A stretch of DNA of 64,000 nucleotides from Euclidia mi (GCA_944739405.2 OX123183.2:95060729-95124728), one strand, 5' to 3'; shown: positions 21,602 through 33,605, numbered from the stretch's first letter. Made by a program: numbers and translations. The notes: generated by a model from the sequence alone, not told the origin.

Positions 21602-23192
21602 CACACATCAACAAAGTCTAGGGATATCTTAATCCTAAATTATTTACGAGTTTATAGTTTAGAACCTTGTTAGTTTCCACAAAAAGTTTATATACAGATT
21701 AAAACCTCTTTTATTCTATTTTCAAAATTGGAACATGGAAAGAAAAAAAACAAAATAATAAACAAAATATGGCGGCAAATTTGCTAGTAATTCGTTACAT
21801 TAAAGAAAGTTAAAACTGTTTTATTATAATTATTAATGAAAAGGGTTTTTAATTGTTTTTCTTTTTTAATTTAACGTGACGTACGAACTTTAAAAGTCAT
21901 GTCACGTCGTCATTTGAGTCGAGATGAAATGTTACGAGCCGTGGGCATGTTAGAAAATGGTGCAATTCAACGCGTCGTTGCTGAGGCCCTACATACCAGT
22001 CAAAATGTGATATCAAGGTTGTGGTCACGTTATCGCAGTACTGGAGATGTGGCCGAACAGCACACAGGTAGATATCGTGTTACTACGCAGAGACAGGATC
22101 GATTTCTCCAAATGACCGCCAGAAGACAACCCAATATCACAGCGCTGCAACTAGTGCAAAGGCTCCAGGAGGACCACCAGCTGCTGGTAAGCGACCAAAC
22201 CGTGCGAAGAAGGTTACATGAAGTTGATCTTCATGCTCGAAGACCATTGCGTGTTCCAGCATTGCGACGTGGCAATCGCGGTCGGCGGCTTTCGTGGGCT
22301 CGGGAGCATTTACCATGGAGTGACGAACAATGGTCTTTGGTGCTGTTCACCGATGAGTCCCGGTTTGGGTTTCACCCGGATTCACGAAGAACACGCGTTT
22401 GGAGAGCTCCAGGGAGAGTTAGCCGTCTACGGCACCCTCAGGAGGTCCACCCATACCAAGGCGGGACAATCATGGTGTGGGCAGGAATTCGTCTTGGCGG
22501 ACGAACCCAACTCGTTTGGATCCAAGGCAGCATGACTGCACAAAAATACCACGAGGAGGTAGTAGAGCCCGTTATTGTCCCACACAGAACTCAAATAGGC
22601 CATGAATTTCTACTCATGCACGATAATGCTCCTTGCCATACGGCGCGGCTGGTATCGACCGCTCTCCGAGAGCACGATATTCAAGTTTTGGATTGGCCTG
22701 CACAGTCGCCCGACTTAAATCCTATCGAGCATGCCTGGGACATGTTACAACGAAAAGCTTTGAGAGATTTTCCACCAAATTTGACGACTGAACAACAACT
22801 TTACGAACACTTGCAAAGGACATGGGACCTCATACCGCAGCAAGACATTGACAATTTAATTTTAAGTATTAACAATCGATGTCGATGTGTAATCAATGTA
22901 AGAGGTGGCAACACTGATTATTAATGATTAGATTTTACAAGATTTTTTCAATTTTTATTAAAATTAATAGTTTTTTAAGAAGAAATGTTTGTTGTTATCA
23001 TACTAATTTTCCATGATGATTAAAAAAATTAATTTTTTTATTTAAAACAAAAAAAAACACGAAATGTTTTTTATTTTTATTAAAGACCTTAAAATAATCT
23101 ATGATTCTTCTATTTACTGTATCAGAAAATTCTTCATAGATTTTTAGATATTTGATGAAATATAAAATATCCCTAGACTTTGTTGATGTGTG
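21602..23192 (+). mobile_element. Tc1/mariner DNA transposon, complete
   Basis: The left end CACACATCAACAAAGTCTAG is the reverse complement of the right end CTAGACTTTGTTGATGTGTG (terminal inverted repeats of about 26 bp). A TA duplication lies at 21600-21601 and 23193-23194. The single intact ORF is a DD34E transposase. It sits inside the short Helitron-like element and is therefore younger. Long AT-rich stretches flank the ORF. Confidence 0.93.
21899..22924 (+). CDS. Tc1-like DD34E transposase, intact
   Basis: 341 codons, the usual length of a Tc1 transposase, with no stop or frameshift. Residues 1-110 form the paired helix-turn-helix DNA-binding region (LSRDEMLRAVGMLENG..., HTSQNVISRLWSRY), with GRYR at 57-60 where GRPR is usual. 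The catalytic triad is Asp152 (LFTDESRFGF), Asp242 (MHDNAPCHTA) and Glu277 (SPDLNPIEHAWD), with 34 residues between the last two. The start at 21899 gives the family's normal N-terminus. The protein would bind the terminal repeats at 21602 and 23192 and cut and paste the element into TA. Its GC content is well above the neighbourhood, which suggests recent arrival. Activity is not shown. Confidence 0.95.
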   Translation: MSRRHLSRDEMLRAVGMLENGAIQRVVAEALHTSQNVISRLWSRYRSTGDVAEQHTGRYRVTTQRQDRFLQMTARRQPNITALQLVQRLQEDHQLLVSDQTVRRRLHEVDLHARRPLRVPALRRGNRGRRLSWAREHLPWSDEQWSLVLFTDESRFGFHPDSRRTRVWRAPGRVSRLRHPQEVHPYQGGTIMVWAGIRLGGRTQLVWIQGSMTAQKYHEEVVEPVIVPHRTQIGHEFLLMHDNAPCHTARLVSTALREHDIQVLDWPAQSPDLNPIEHAWDMLQRKALRDFPPNLTTEQQLYEHLQRTWDLIPQQDIDNLILSINNRCRCVINVRGGNTDY

Positions 23193-23329
23193 TATGTTAC
23201 TTGGGGATAGTAGGGGTGCACTAAGAAGGGACTTCCTGAAATGCCCACGGGTTCGGGCAGAAATAGCTAAATAAATAGCTACGCCAGCATATTATGCGGG
23301 CGTAGCTGCTGGGATCCTCTAGTATTTTA

Positions 23330-24600
23330 TAAGATGACAAAAAACAGGCAGAATGTTTTTGTCAGTTCAGCCGTCTGGCTGAACTGACTGCTTTAAGCAT
23401 TACTATCCCTTTAAAATATGGCAAACTAAAAAAAAACTTCTAGTGTTTGGTTTAAATCCGTTTTCAATATTATTAAAAAATACAACTACGTAAAAAGCCT
23501 GAGCAGTCTAGAATCTATGGTAAGTTTCATTTGATAATATTTACGGAGCAGTTCTAAAAATAGACACATATTATCATGAAAAAATACCAGTGATACAAAT
23601 ACAAGATTTTGAAGAAGCGAACGACGAGTACAATGGTTGTTTAATAGATTGAATGGATTCACTGCCGGTCCGAGGCATTCTTGGAGGCTTCTGATAAATA
23701 GGCGATGAGTTGCATGTTTTTCGGCACATCATCCTCTCCACTGATGTACGTTTAGGACGAAAATATCAAATTATTGTTATTGTTTGTGGAGAGATTGTAA
23801 TTTCGTTTTGTAACTGGAGATACGTTTGGAGTGTGTAGGTGTGAGTGATAGAGTCGTTTGATTTAATTTGTATGTATTTGAATAATACTGAACGATTAAA
23901 TTATGTGGATGGTTCGTTGATAAGTGGTTGCAATTGATAGGTAAATACGCGGGGAATAAGTAAGTAAGTAACTACAATACTTTTAAAGTCAGGTCAGGTT
24001 AAAAGTTTATTTTTGATTCTTTATCGCATTCGAAACCGCAGGCTACAGCTAATATATGTATAAATATCTCTTCATAATTGTTTTAGCATAATGCACAAAT
24101 TAAAGTAACTATATTCAAATTAAACAGTGACCATATTATCTTTTTTCTATACTACAATGTATAACCTCTTGATAGAGAAAATCCAATAGACCAAGAATAG
24201 CACAAGTACCTACTACAGTAAAAAACAGCTCATTAGATAAATAAAACCATCAATGACGCTGAACAGGCTGAGGTAGTTCGTAAAAGTAATAAATACAATT
24301 TTATTATCGAAACGCATTAGAGCCGAAAAAAGGGAGACGTAACAAAGTAACAAAAGATAACGGAAAAGCGAAATATTCTTTATAGTATCTGGTTTTGATA
24401 AAATTTATAAGACTTAGAATTTATATTTCGTTCTTTTTATTTGAAGGTCAGTCGCAAAGGGATGATTTAACGCAACAAAACGTGAAAATTAAATATGTTT
24501 CTACATATAAACATTTAGTAACACTGCAAAAATATTGTATCGAAAGGAAAAAAATATAAAAAAGTGAATTAAAAAATAGAACACAAATTAATTTGTGTAC
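23330..24600. other. Mostly unassigned AT-rich DNA
   Basis: No gene is recognised. 24028-24055 (GAAACCGCAGGCTACAGCTA) resembles the 3' end of a Helitron-like element, but its 5' end was not found. Confidence 0.4.
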
Positions 24601-24605
24601 ATTAG

Positions 24606-24652
24606 GTGAGGCCTATGTCCAGCAGTGGAAAGGCTGTAATAGGAGACTAAAG
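24606..24652 (+). mobile_element. RTE LINE 3'-end scrap
   Basis: GAGGCCTATGTCCAGCAGTG followed by GACTAAAGAAAA matches the terminal segment of the RTE LINEs at 46128 and 56350. It is only about 45 bases and has no (TGA)n tail. Confidence 0.55.
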
Positions 24653-24659
24653 AAAAGTA

Positions 24660-26300
24660 GGAATACTGATCAGGGTATTTTAGTTTGTTTGTTTGTTTCC
24701 CCTCGAAAATACTGAACCGATTTTCATAATGTTTTAATAGATGGACAGAGTATCATTGCGAGCAGAATATAGGCTTTTATTTGTTTTATGCAAATCGGAA
24801 TTCGAAATCACATAAGTTAGAATGAATAAAAGAATCTAAGTAATTTATTAAAGAAAAAGTAACACTCAATGTGAGTGTGTGTGTCACTAATTTTCCAGTT
24901 GAATTTTTAAGATAATGTATAAACGTTGTCATTGCAATGATTGAAATAACATCTATTTCAATTTATGGCATTAAAATGGGATAAATGGGATTACATCAAA
25001 CTTCTAATACTTACAACTGTACTCTCTATCTGTCTCTAATTCTGTATCGATAGCTACTTAGATTTATGTGTGGTTCAAAATAAATCTAAATTCCACGCGG
25101 GCTCAGTTAGTGTGTAAATAAAATCCTTAAAGTAAATTCTTACTTGCAGTGAGGATTTAATTAAAGCACTTAGCTGTTATAAAATCTAAACTCTGTTCCT
25201 AGGGAATTCCTTTCAACATAATATTCGGTGTCTATGCCTCTCGGGGGATTTCTCAGTATTTTTAATAGCTTATTATTTTCCAAGTGACTAATAACTTAAA
25301 AGATGACTAAATGTTTGCAACTAATAAAATAACTTGCTAGGGATTAAATATTTTCGCGACTATTATATTAAATAAGATTCAAAACTAAGGGTGCCATAAA
25401 AACTAAAAAATAGCAGCTGCGTTTAGGTAGCAAATAAACTATACAAGTCAATTGAAATATTAGCCGATGAGCTAGTAGCTGACTTGGCGAATAATAATGT
25501 TAGTAGTAAGTTAGGTAGGTAGGTTATGTTAGGTTTTCATGTGACCCTGTACCCAAAAATAGGAGCCCTGCGAAGCAGGGCTCCGTCAACTTGGCTTAAA
25601 AGACTGAAGCGTCTTATTTACATATACGAAACACTTCATTTACGATAAAATGCCGCTCAGTATTAATAAATCATTTGCCAAATATTGAAATTTGTATTAT
25701 TTATGAATGCCCATGTTCTATTTTTAATTCATCATCAAGTTTCCGCTTAGATACTAATTCAGTTAAAAAAATAATTACTGCTAGTTTAAATTAAAACGAA
25801 GCTCATAACTGACATATTAATATGCTAACTTTTACTTATTACGATACTCCTTATTAGCTGCCAACCCATTATATATGGGACCCACTCTAATTATTTTTGA
25901 AACTTGTATTCGTTTTACTTATATGATGCATTAAATACATGCCTTTTTAATCTCTTTGCGTTATAATAAGACTGCACTAGTTTAATCTAGGATATAAAAT
26001 CTAGAGTAGCTCAACTGCAAATTGTATTTAAACTACAAGTTATGTAATGTTATTTAATTAAGTTATTGTGGTTTTAAGTTTGGTTTTCGTCATCCAAGAT
26101 GAAAATTATTGGATGCCGAAATAGCGATAGGACGATAAGATGACAATTTATCTACTATTACATATCATTCAGCCGATAGATGGGTGTGCGTGAATCTCCT
26201 CTGAGACTACGGGGCCTAGCCACTAAAACCAGCACGATATCCGTCGTATCATGCGGACAGCATGCGTTGCCGCTACTCCGCCCAGATACTGGTATAAAAA
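24660..26300. other. Mostly unassigned AT-rich DNA, one strong hairpin
   Basis: 24680-24830 (TTTGTTTGTTTG then ACTGAACCGATTTTCATAAT) resembles the 5' part of a Helitron-like element, without a matching end. 25562-25584 is a perfect hairpin: GGAGCCCTGC, loop GAA, then GCAGGGCTCC. Otherwise nothing is recognised. Confidence 0.4.
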
Positions 26301-26303
26301 TAT

Positions 26304-26318
26304 AGTAGGTACTTATAT
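26304..26318. repeat. Target-site duplication, left copy (retroposon at 26319)
   Basis: AGTAGGTACTTATAT recurs exactly at 26922-26936. Confidence 0.9.
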
Positions 26319-26921
26319 CCCCCCCGTGGGATCTCCACCTTGTCGTTGTGGGGGGGCTCAGTAACCGTGGCTTGGACACCCGTGGTGAAGCTAAGAGAGA
26401 TCCCGGGAGTGGGCGCTCCGCGTGGGCTTGAAGGGGCCTGCGCAGGACGCGTCCAAAGGTGTGGGTGTGGAGGACAGTTCTGTCTGTCCCTCGCAGTCGG
26501 GCGCGGTCGCGGGAGGAGAGGCGTGTCGGTGTAGCGTTGCCGCGCACCCTATCTCCCACGACCAAATGGGGGCGCACCATTGTTGCGTCGCGGTGGGGCC
26601 GCAGAGGAAGAGGAGATGCGGTGTTGCCAGGTTGCCGTCCTCCCTATCCTCAGCGGCCGCTGGGTGTTGTGGCGGCGGAGCCCAACACCTTCATCCGCCG
26701 CCAAGTGGGTTTTGTTCGGGGCCCACCTGACCATCTGGCGGGCCAATACCCGTCGGGGGTAGCGAGGAATGCTTCGGCGATACTTGACCCTCCGACACAC
26801 GGGTACACGAGGACCTCGGGTTGGTTTTTAGTCAGTAAGAGTCTGACAGTCCGCTTCGCCCTTCCCCCAAGGCGGAGGGACTCCATGAGGATTTTCCAAC
26901 CCGACACCAAAAAAAAAAAGA
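26319..26921 (+). mobile_element. GC-rich ~600-bp retroposon, probably an internally deleted R1-type LINE
   Basis: It starts with a C run (CCCCCCCGTGGGATCTCCAC), is strongly GC-rich, ends in poly(A) and is flanked by a perfect 15-bp duplication. It is therefore one complete retrotransposition product. The 3' part (TTGGTTTTTAGTCAGTAAGA...GAGGATTTTCC) resembles the tail of the R1-clade LINE at 5740-5840. A second copy of the 5' 290 bases is at 59848. Inference: 5' and 3' untranslated ends of an R1-type LINE joined by an internal deletion. Open frames of 60-155 codons overlap in several frames here and reflect GC richness. Confidence 0.75.
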
Positions 26922-26936
26922 AGTAGGTACTTATAT
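26922..26936. repeat. Target-site duplication, right copy (retroposon at 26319)
   Basis: Exact copy of 26304-26318. Confidence 0.9.
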
Positions 26937-26939
26937 ATT

Positions 26940-27685
26940 TAACTAAGAAATATCTAAAAATTCTTATAAAATTAAAGTTAAGTAAATATTGTTAACATAG
27001 TTTATGAAATTTTAATGATTAGTTGGAATTCAAAGATTTTGCTAACTTCAAATAGGCAGGACTATTTCCATGTAGTCTTTGGTTTCTACATAAGAGCTGT
27101 TTTCTCGGAACAATATGCATTCTATGTCGGTTCCGTCAAGTACATGTTAAAACGAAGCCAGAGTGCCTTTGAAGTACTCAAGAGTATTAAATAAATATCA
27201 ACACCTCGATCAAAAAATAAACATTTAGCAGTTTAAAAAATTTCGATGATGAACTTGTACACTTTTATAATCTGTATGGAACTTCAAGAATAAAGTTGCC
27301 AATATTTATTTGACAAAGACATCATATTTCAAAGAGTTGTGCTCATACTATACTTTCTAGTTCCAATACTACTTTGGCAATATTTAGTATCTGCTAAGTG
27401 TGGAATGTCGTTCACTACCACGTTATTAGTCTCAACGGCTTTGTTGCCGCTGGCACATAGAACTCTGCTAGCTAAAGGTCCAGTATTTAAGTTTTTTGTT
27501 TACATAATAATTAGATTAGCTGCACATTTCTATTCCGTTTGCGACAAACAAACCTATTAGAAACTTTGTTATTTTTAAGTTTTTATGTGATAATTGGATT
27601 GAATTTAGAAACTAGGACTTCTACAAAGTGTATATAATTTTTGTTGTTGAATTTTTAATCCAGTTTTAAGAGCCTCTATAGAAGC
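26940..27685. other. Unassigned AT-rich DNA
   Basis: Nothing recognised. A 73-codon hydrophobic frame at 27339-27560 has no signal that would make it a gene. Confidence 0.4.
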
Positions 27686-27939
27686 AAAATCTATATATAT
27701 AAAATTCTCGTGTCATGGTGTTAGTTAACATTCTCCTGAGAATCGTTCGTAATCTATTTTTCAAACTTCCAAGGCCTAAGGGTGGCCAGCCCAAAAAATC
27801 TATTTTTATTTTTTGATTTTTTTTTAATATTTTTATTTTTTATGATATGGCTGTATAAAATACATACAACTCTAAATTTTCACCCCTTTAACACCAACTT
27901 CTTTTTTTTATAGCCATATTAGTAATTTCATCTTATCTA

Positions 27940-30262
27940 TCTATACTAATATAATAAAGCGGAAGAGTTTGTTTGATTGTTTGTTTGTTTGAACGCGCTA
28001 ATCTCAGGAACTACCGGTCGGATCTGAAAAATTCTTTTTGTATACGATAGCCCAGTTATTCCGGAAGGCTATAGGCTATATAACATAACGCTTCGATCCT
28101 TAGGGGCTGGGCAAAAGGCTAAAAAGGCTAAAACATAATGTCGGCTAATCTCAGGAACTAGCAGTCGGATTTTAAAAATTGTTATTGCCTATGATAGCCC
28201 TATTATTCCGAAAGGCTATAGGCTATATAAAATTACGCCATAACTTTTAGGGGCCAGACAAAAATAATAAAATGGTCAAACGAGAAGGGGGAGGGTTGGG
28301 TCAAAGGCAAAAAAAGGCTAAACGAATATATTTTATTATATTTTCGGGACGCTGATTATTATTATGAAATTTATTTAGTGATCCAAGATGGCGGACGGGA
28401 AATCAAAGATGGCGGATGAGAAAATTTTAAATATCAATATGGGTATCGCCTTCGATATTTTAAGGGGTGGAGAATCGAAAAACAACATCTATTTCGTAAT
28501 CAAAGATGGCGGATGGGCAATCAAAGATGGCGGATGGGAAAATTTTAAAATGATTTTTTAAAATTTTGGTAACGTCTCCGATGTTTAAAGGGATGGGGAA
28601 TGCAAATACAACATCTATTTCGTGATTCAAGATGGCGGATGGGAAATCAAAAATGGCGGATGGGAAAAATTTTAAAAATCAATATGGGTATCGTCTCTGA
28701 TGATTTAAGGGATGGTGAATCTAAATACAACATCTATTTCGTGATCAAAGATGGCGGATAGGAAATCAAAGCTGGCGGACGGGAAGTTTTTAAAGTCGAT
28801 ACGGGTATCGTTTCCGATATTTTAAGGAATGGGGAATTCAAAAACACCATCTATTTCGTGATCAAAGATGGCGGATGGGATGTTTTTTTAAATCAATATG
28901 GGTATCGTCTCCGATGTTTGAAGGGATGGGGAATCCAAATACAACATCTATTTCGTGATTCAAGATGGCGAATGGGAAAAATTTTAAAAATCAATATGGG
29001 TATCGTCTCTGATGATTTAAGAGATGGTGAATCCAAATACAAAATCTATTTCGTGATCAAAGATGGCGGATAGGAAATCAAAGATGGCGGATAGGAAATC
29101 AAAGATGGCGGACGGGATTTTTTTTTAAAGTCGATATGGGTATCGTCGCCGATATTTAACGGGATGGGGAATCCAAATCCGACATCTATTTCGTGATCAA
29201 AGATGGCGGATGAGAAATCGAAGATGGTGGATGAGAAAGTTTAAAAAAATCAATATGGCTGTCGTCTCCGATGTTTTAAGGGATGGCGAATCTAAATAAA
29301 ACAACTATTTCGTGATTCAAGATGGCGAATGGGAAATCAAAAATGGCGGATGGAAAAAATTTAAGTAATCAATATGGGTATCGTCTCTGATGATTTAAGG
29401 GATGGTGAATCCAAATACAACATCTATTTCGTGATCAAAGATGGCGGATAGGAAGACAAAGCTGGCGGACGGGAATTTTTTAAAGTCAATACGGGTATCG
29501 TTTCCGATATTTGAAGGAATGGGGAATTCAAAAACACCATCTATTTCGTGATCAAAGATGGCGGATGGGATTTTTTTTTAAATCAATATGGGTATCGTCT
29601 CCGATGTTTGAAGGGATGGGGAATCCAAATACAACATCTATTTCGTGATTCAAGATGGCGGATGGGCAAAATTTAAAAAATCAATATGGGTATCGTCTCT
29701 GATGATTTAAGGGATGGTGAATCCAAATACAACATCTAAAGTCGATACGGGTATCGTTTCCGATATTTTAAGGAATGGGGAATTCAAAAACACCATCTAT
29801 TTCGTGATCAAAGATGGCGGATGGGATTTTTTTTAAAATCAATATGGGTATCGTCTCCGATGTTTGAAGGGATGGGGAATCCAAATACAACATCTATTTC
29901 GTGATTCAAGATGGCGGATGGGCAAAATTTTAAAAATCAATATGGGTATCGTCTCTGATGATTTAAGGGATGGTGAATCCAAATACAACATCTATTTCGT
30001 GATCAAAGATGGTAGATAGAAAATCGAAGATGGCGGACGGGATTTTTTTTTAAGTCATGTATAGGGTATCGTCTCCGATATTTTAAGGAATGGGGAATTC
30101 AAAATTATATAAAATCTATGTTTGTTTTTGCATCATTTATAGACCCTGGAATGATAAGAGATTAAGCGCTAAGTCAATGGTAACTTTGGAAAAGGGGCTT
30201 GGAAAAAAGGGAATTAAATAAAAACTCTTAAAAAGCGATACGGAGTTCGCTGGGTCAACTAG
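27940..30262 (+). mobile_element. Helitron-like element B, non-autonomous
   Basis: It starts A then TCTATACTAATATAATAAAG, with (TTTG)n at 27966-27990, and ends GCTGGGTCAACTAG then T. The body is a tandem array with ATGGCGG motifs. The order and sequence are those of elements A, C and D. There is no coding capacity. Its end abuts the start of element C with no base between. Confidence 0.85.
28380..30060 (+). repeat. Tandem array with AAGATGGCGGA motifs (element B)
   Basis: Units of roughly 100-130 bp carry ATCAATATGGGTATCGTCTC, GGGATGGGGAATCCAAATAC, ATCTATTTCGTGATCAAAG and one or two ATGGCGGA blocks. I count about 17 GATGGCGG by eye. The second repeat has lost bases before TTTTGGTAACGTCTCC, and this lesion recurs identically in element C. 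Confidence 0.85.
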
Positions 30263-33200
30263 TACTAATATAATAAAGCGGAAGAGTTTGTTTGTTTGTT
30301 TGTTTGAACGCGCTAATCTCAGGAACTACCGGTCGGATCTGAAAAAATATTTTTGCATACGATAGCCCAGTTATTCCGGAAGGCTATAAGGCTATATAAC
30401 ATAACGCTTCGACCCTTTGGGGCCGGGCAAAAGGCTAAAAAGGCTAAAACATTATGTTGGCTAATCTCAGGAACTAGCAGTCGGATTTAAAAAATTGTTA
30501 TTGCCTATGATAGCCCAATTATTCCGAAAGGCTAAAGGCTATATAAAATTACGTCACAACTATTAGGGGCCAGACAAAAATAATAAAATGGTTAAACGAG
30601 AGGGGGGAGGGTTGGGTCAAAGGCAAAAAAAGGCTAAACGAATAGGATACAATCTATATGGGTATCGTTTTCGAGATTTTCGGGACGCTGATTAATAATA
30701 TGAAATTTATTTAGTGATCCAAAATGGCGGACGGGAAATCAAAGATGGCGGATGAGAAAATTTTAAATATCAATATGGGTATCGCCTTCGATATTTTAAG
30801 GGGTGGAGAATCGAAATACAACATCTATTTCGTGATCAAAGATGGCGGATGGGCAATCAAAGATGGCGGATGGGAAAATTTTAAAATGATTTTTTAAAAT
30901 TTTGGTAACGTCTCCGATGTTTAAAGGGATGGGGAATGCAAATACAACATCTATTTCGTGATTCAAGATGGCGGATGGGAAATCAAAAATGGCGGATGGG
31001 AAAAATTTAAAAAATCAATATGGGTATCGTCTCTGATGATTTAAGGGATGGTGAATCTAAATACAACATCTATTTCGTGATCAAAGATGGCGGATAGGAA
31101 ATCAAAGCTGGCGGACGGGAAGTTTTTAAAGTCGATACGGGTATCGTTTCCGATATTTTAAGGAATGGGGAATTCAAAAACACCATCTATTTCGTGATCA
31201 AAGATGGCGGATGGGATGTTTTTTTAAATCAATATGGGTATCGTCTCCAATGTTTGAAGGGATGGGGAATCCAAATACAACATCTATTTCGTGATTCAAG
31301 ATGGCGAATGGGAAAAATTTTAAAAATCAATATGGGTATCGTCTCTGATGATTTAAGAGATGGTGAATCCAAATACAACATCTATTTCGTGATCAAAGAT
31401 GGCGGATAGGAAATCAAAGATGGCGGATAGGAAATCAAAGATGGCGGACGGGATTTTTTTTTAAAGTCGATATGGGTATCGTCGCCGATATTTAACGGGA
31501 TGGGGAATCCAAATCCGACATCTATTTCGTGATCAAAGATGGCGGATGAGAAATCGAAGATGGTGGATGAGAAAGTTTTAAAAAATCAATATGGCTGTCG
31601 TCACCGATGTTTTAAGGGATGGCGAATCTAAATAAAACAACTATTTCGTGATTCAAGATGGCGAATGGGAAATCAAAAATGGCGGATGGAAAAAATTTAA
31701 ATAATCAATATGGGTATCGTCTCTGATGATTTAAGGGATGGTGAATCCAAATACAACATCTATTTCGTGATCAAAGATGGCGGATAGGAAATCAAAGCTG
31801 GCGGACGGGAATTTTTTTAAAGTCGATACGGGTATCGTTTCCGATATTTTAAGGAATGGGGAATTCAAAAACACCATCTATTTCGTGATCAAAGATGGCG
31901 GATGGGATTTTTTTTTAAATCAATATGGGTATCGTCTCCGATGTTTAAAGGAATGGGGAATTCAAAACCACCATCTATTTCGTGATCAAAGATGGCGGAT
32001 GGGAATTTTAAAAAAATCAATATGGGTGTCATCTCCAATATTTAAAGGGATGGGGAATCCAAATCCGACATCTATTTCGTGATCAAAGATGGCGGATGAG
32101 AAATCAAAAATGGCGGATGGGAAAGTTTAAAAAAATCAATATGGTTATCGTCTCCGATGTTTTAAGGGATGGCGAATCTAAATACAACATCTATTTCGTG
32201 ATCAAAGATGGCGGATAGGAAATCAAAGATGGTGGACGGGATTTTTTAAAGTCGATATGGGTATCGTCTCCGATATTTTAAGGAATGGGGAATTCAAAAA
32301 CACCATCTATTTCGTGATCAAAGATGGCGGATGGGACTTTTTTTAAAAATCAATATTGGTATCGTCTCCGATGTTTGAAGGGATGGGGAATCTAAATACA
32401 ACATCTATTTTGTGATTCAAGATGGCGGATGGGAAATCAAAGATGGCGGATGGGAAAGTAAAAAAAAATCAATATGGTTATCGTCTCCGCTGTTTTAAGG
32501 GATGGCGAATCTAAATATATCATCTATTTCGTGATCAAAGATGGTGGATAGGAAATCAAAGATGGCGGACGGGATTTTTTTTAAAGTCGATATGTGTATC
32601 GTCTCCTATATTTTAAGGAATGGGAAATTCAAAAACACCATCTATTTCATGTATCGTCTCCGATGTTTAAAGGGATGGCGAATCTAAATACAACATCTAT
32701 TTCGTGATCAAAGATGGCGGATAGGAAATCAAAGATGGTGGACGGCATTTTTTAAAGTCGATATGGGTATCGTCTTCGATATTTTAAGGAATGGGGAATT
32801 CAAAAACACCATCTATTTTGTGATCAAAGATGGCGGATGGGACTTTTTTTAAAAATCAATATTGGTATCGTCTCCGATGTTTGAAGGGATGGGGAATCTA
32901 AATACAACATCTATTTCGTGATTCAAGATGGCGGGTGGGAAATCAAAGATGGCGGATGGGAAAGTAAAAAAAAATCAATATGGTTATCGTCTCCGATGTT
33001 TTAAGGGATGGCGAATCTAAATACAACATCTATTTCGTGATCAAAGATGGTGGATAGGAAATCAAAGATGGCGGACGGGATTTTTTTTAAAGTCGTTATG
33101 TGTATCGTCTCCGATATTTTAAGGAATGGGAAATTCAAAAACACCATCTATTTCGTGATCAAAGATGGCGGATGGGATTTTTTTTAAAATCAATATGGGT

Positions 33201-33605
33201 ATCGTCTCCGATGTTTAAAGGGATGGAGAATCCAAATACAACATCTATTTCGTGATTCAAGATGGCGGATGGGAAATCAAAGATGGCGTATGGGAAAAAT
33301 TTAAAAAATCAATATGGGTATCGTCTCTGATGATTTAAGGGATGGTGAATCAAAATACAACTTCTATTTCGTGATCAAAGATGGCGATTTTTTAAAGTCG
33401 ATATGGGTATCGTCTCCGATATTTGAAGGAATGGGGAATTCAATATTATATAAAAATCTATGTTTGTTTGTTCATCATTTGAAGACTCTGAAATGATAAG
33501 AGATTAAGCGCTAAGTCAATGGTAACTTTGGAAAAGGGGCTTGGGAAAAAGGGAATTAAATAAAATCTCTTAAAAAAGCGATACGGAGTTCGCTGGGTCA
33601 GCTAG
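30263..33605 (+). mobile_element. Helitron-like element C, tandem with B
   Basis: It begins TACTAATATAATAAAGCGG directly after the CTAG of element B, without its own TCTA, and ends GCTGGGTCAGCTAG then T. The first ~1.7 kb is nearly identical to B, shared lesions included. The rest carries extra repeat units. B and C therefore look like a head-to-tail duplication and not like two independent insertions. No ORF for a transposition protein. Confidence 0.8.
30717..33400 (+). repeat. Tandem array with AAGATGGCGGA motifs (element C)
   Basis: Same unit types as in B but a longer array. A block near 32160-32640 is repeated almost exactly at 32660-33130 (higher-order unit of about 500 bp). Frames of 60-100 codons open across units are by-products of the unit structure. 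Confidence 0.85.

Larger units (their letters stand above)
21514..23322 (+). mobile_element. Helitron-like element I, split by a mariner insertion
   Basis: It starts TCTGTATATATAAAATCCTT after an A and ends GATCCTCTAG before a T. A hairpin (AGCTACGCC...GGCGTAGCT, 23275-23307) lies about 12 bases from the end, as expected of a Helitron 3' terminus. Without the mariner (21602-23192 plus one TA) it is about 216 bp and matches the related copy at 60210-60415 in order. No coding capacity of its own. Confidence 0.8.

Noticed and set aside
22218..22535. 105-codon frame within the transposase gene
   Set aside because: It is an out-of-frame shadow of the transposase ORF.
25500..25540. Telomere-like TTAGG repeats (TTAGGTAGGTAGGTTATG)
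   Set aside because: Only a few irregular units, not a (TTAGG)n array.
26340..26926. Several overlapping open frames of 60-155 codons on both strands
   Set aside because: They overlap in all frames within a GC-rich retroposon and show no motif. High GC lowers stop codon frequency.
27339..27560. 73-codon hydrophobic frame as a membrane protein gene
   Set aside because: AT-rich DNA gives hydrophobic frames by chance. No family, signal or neighbour supports it.
28380..33400. CRISPR-like regularly spaced repeats
   Set aside because: The units are long, imperfect, without unique spacers, and lie within a transposon of an animal genome.
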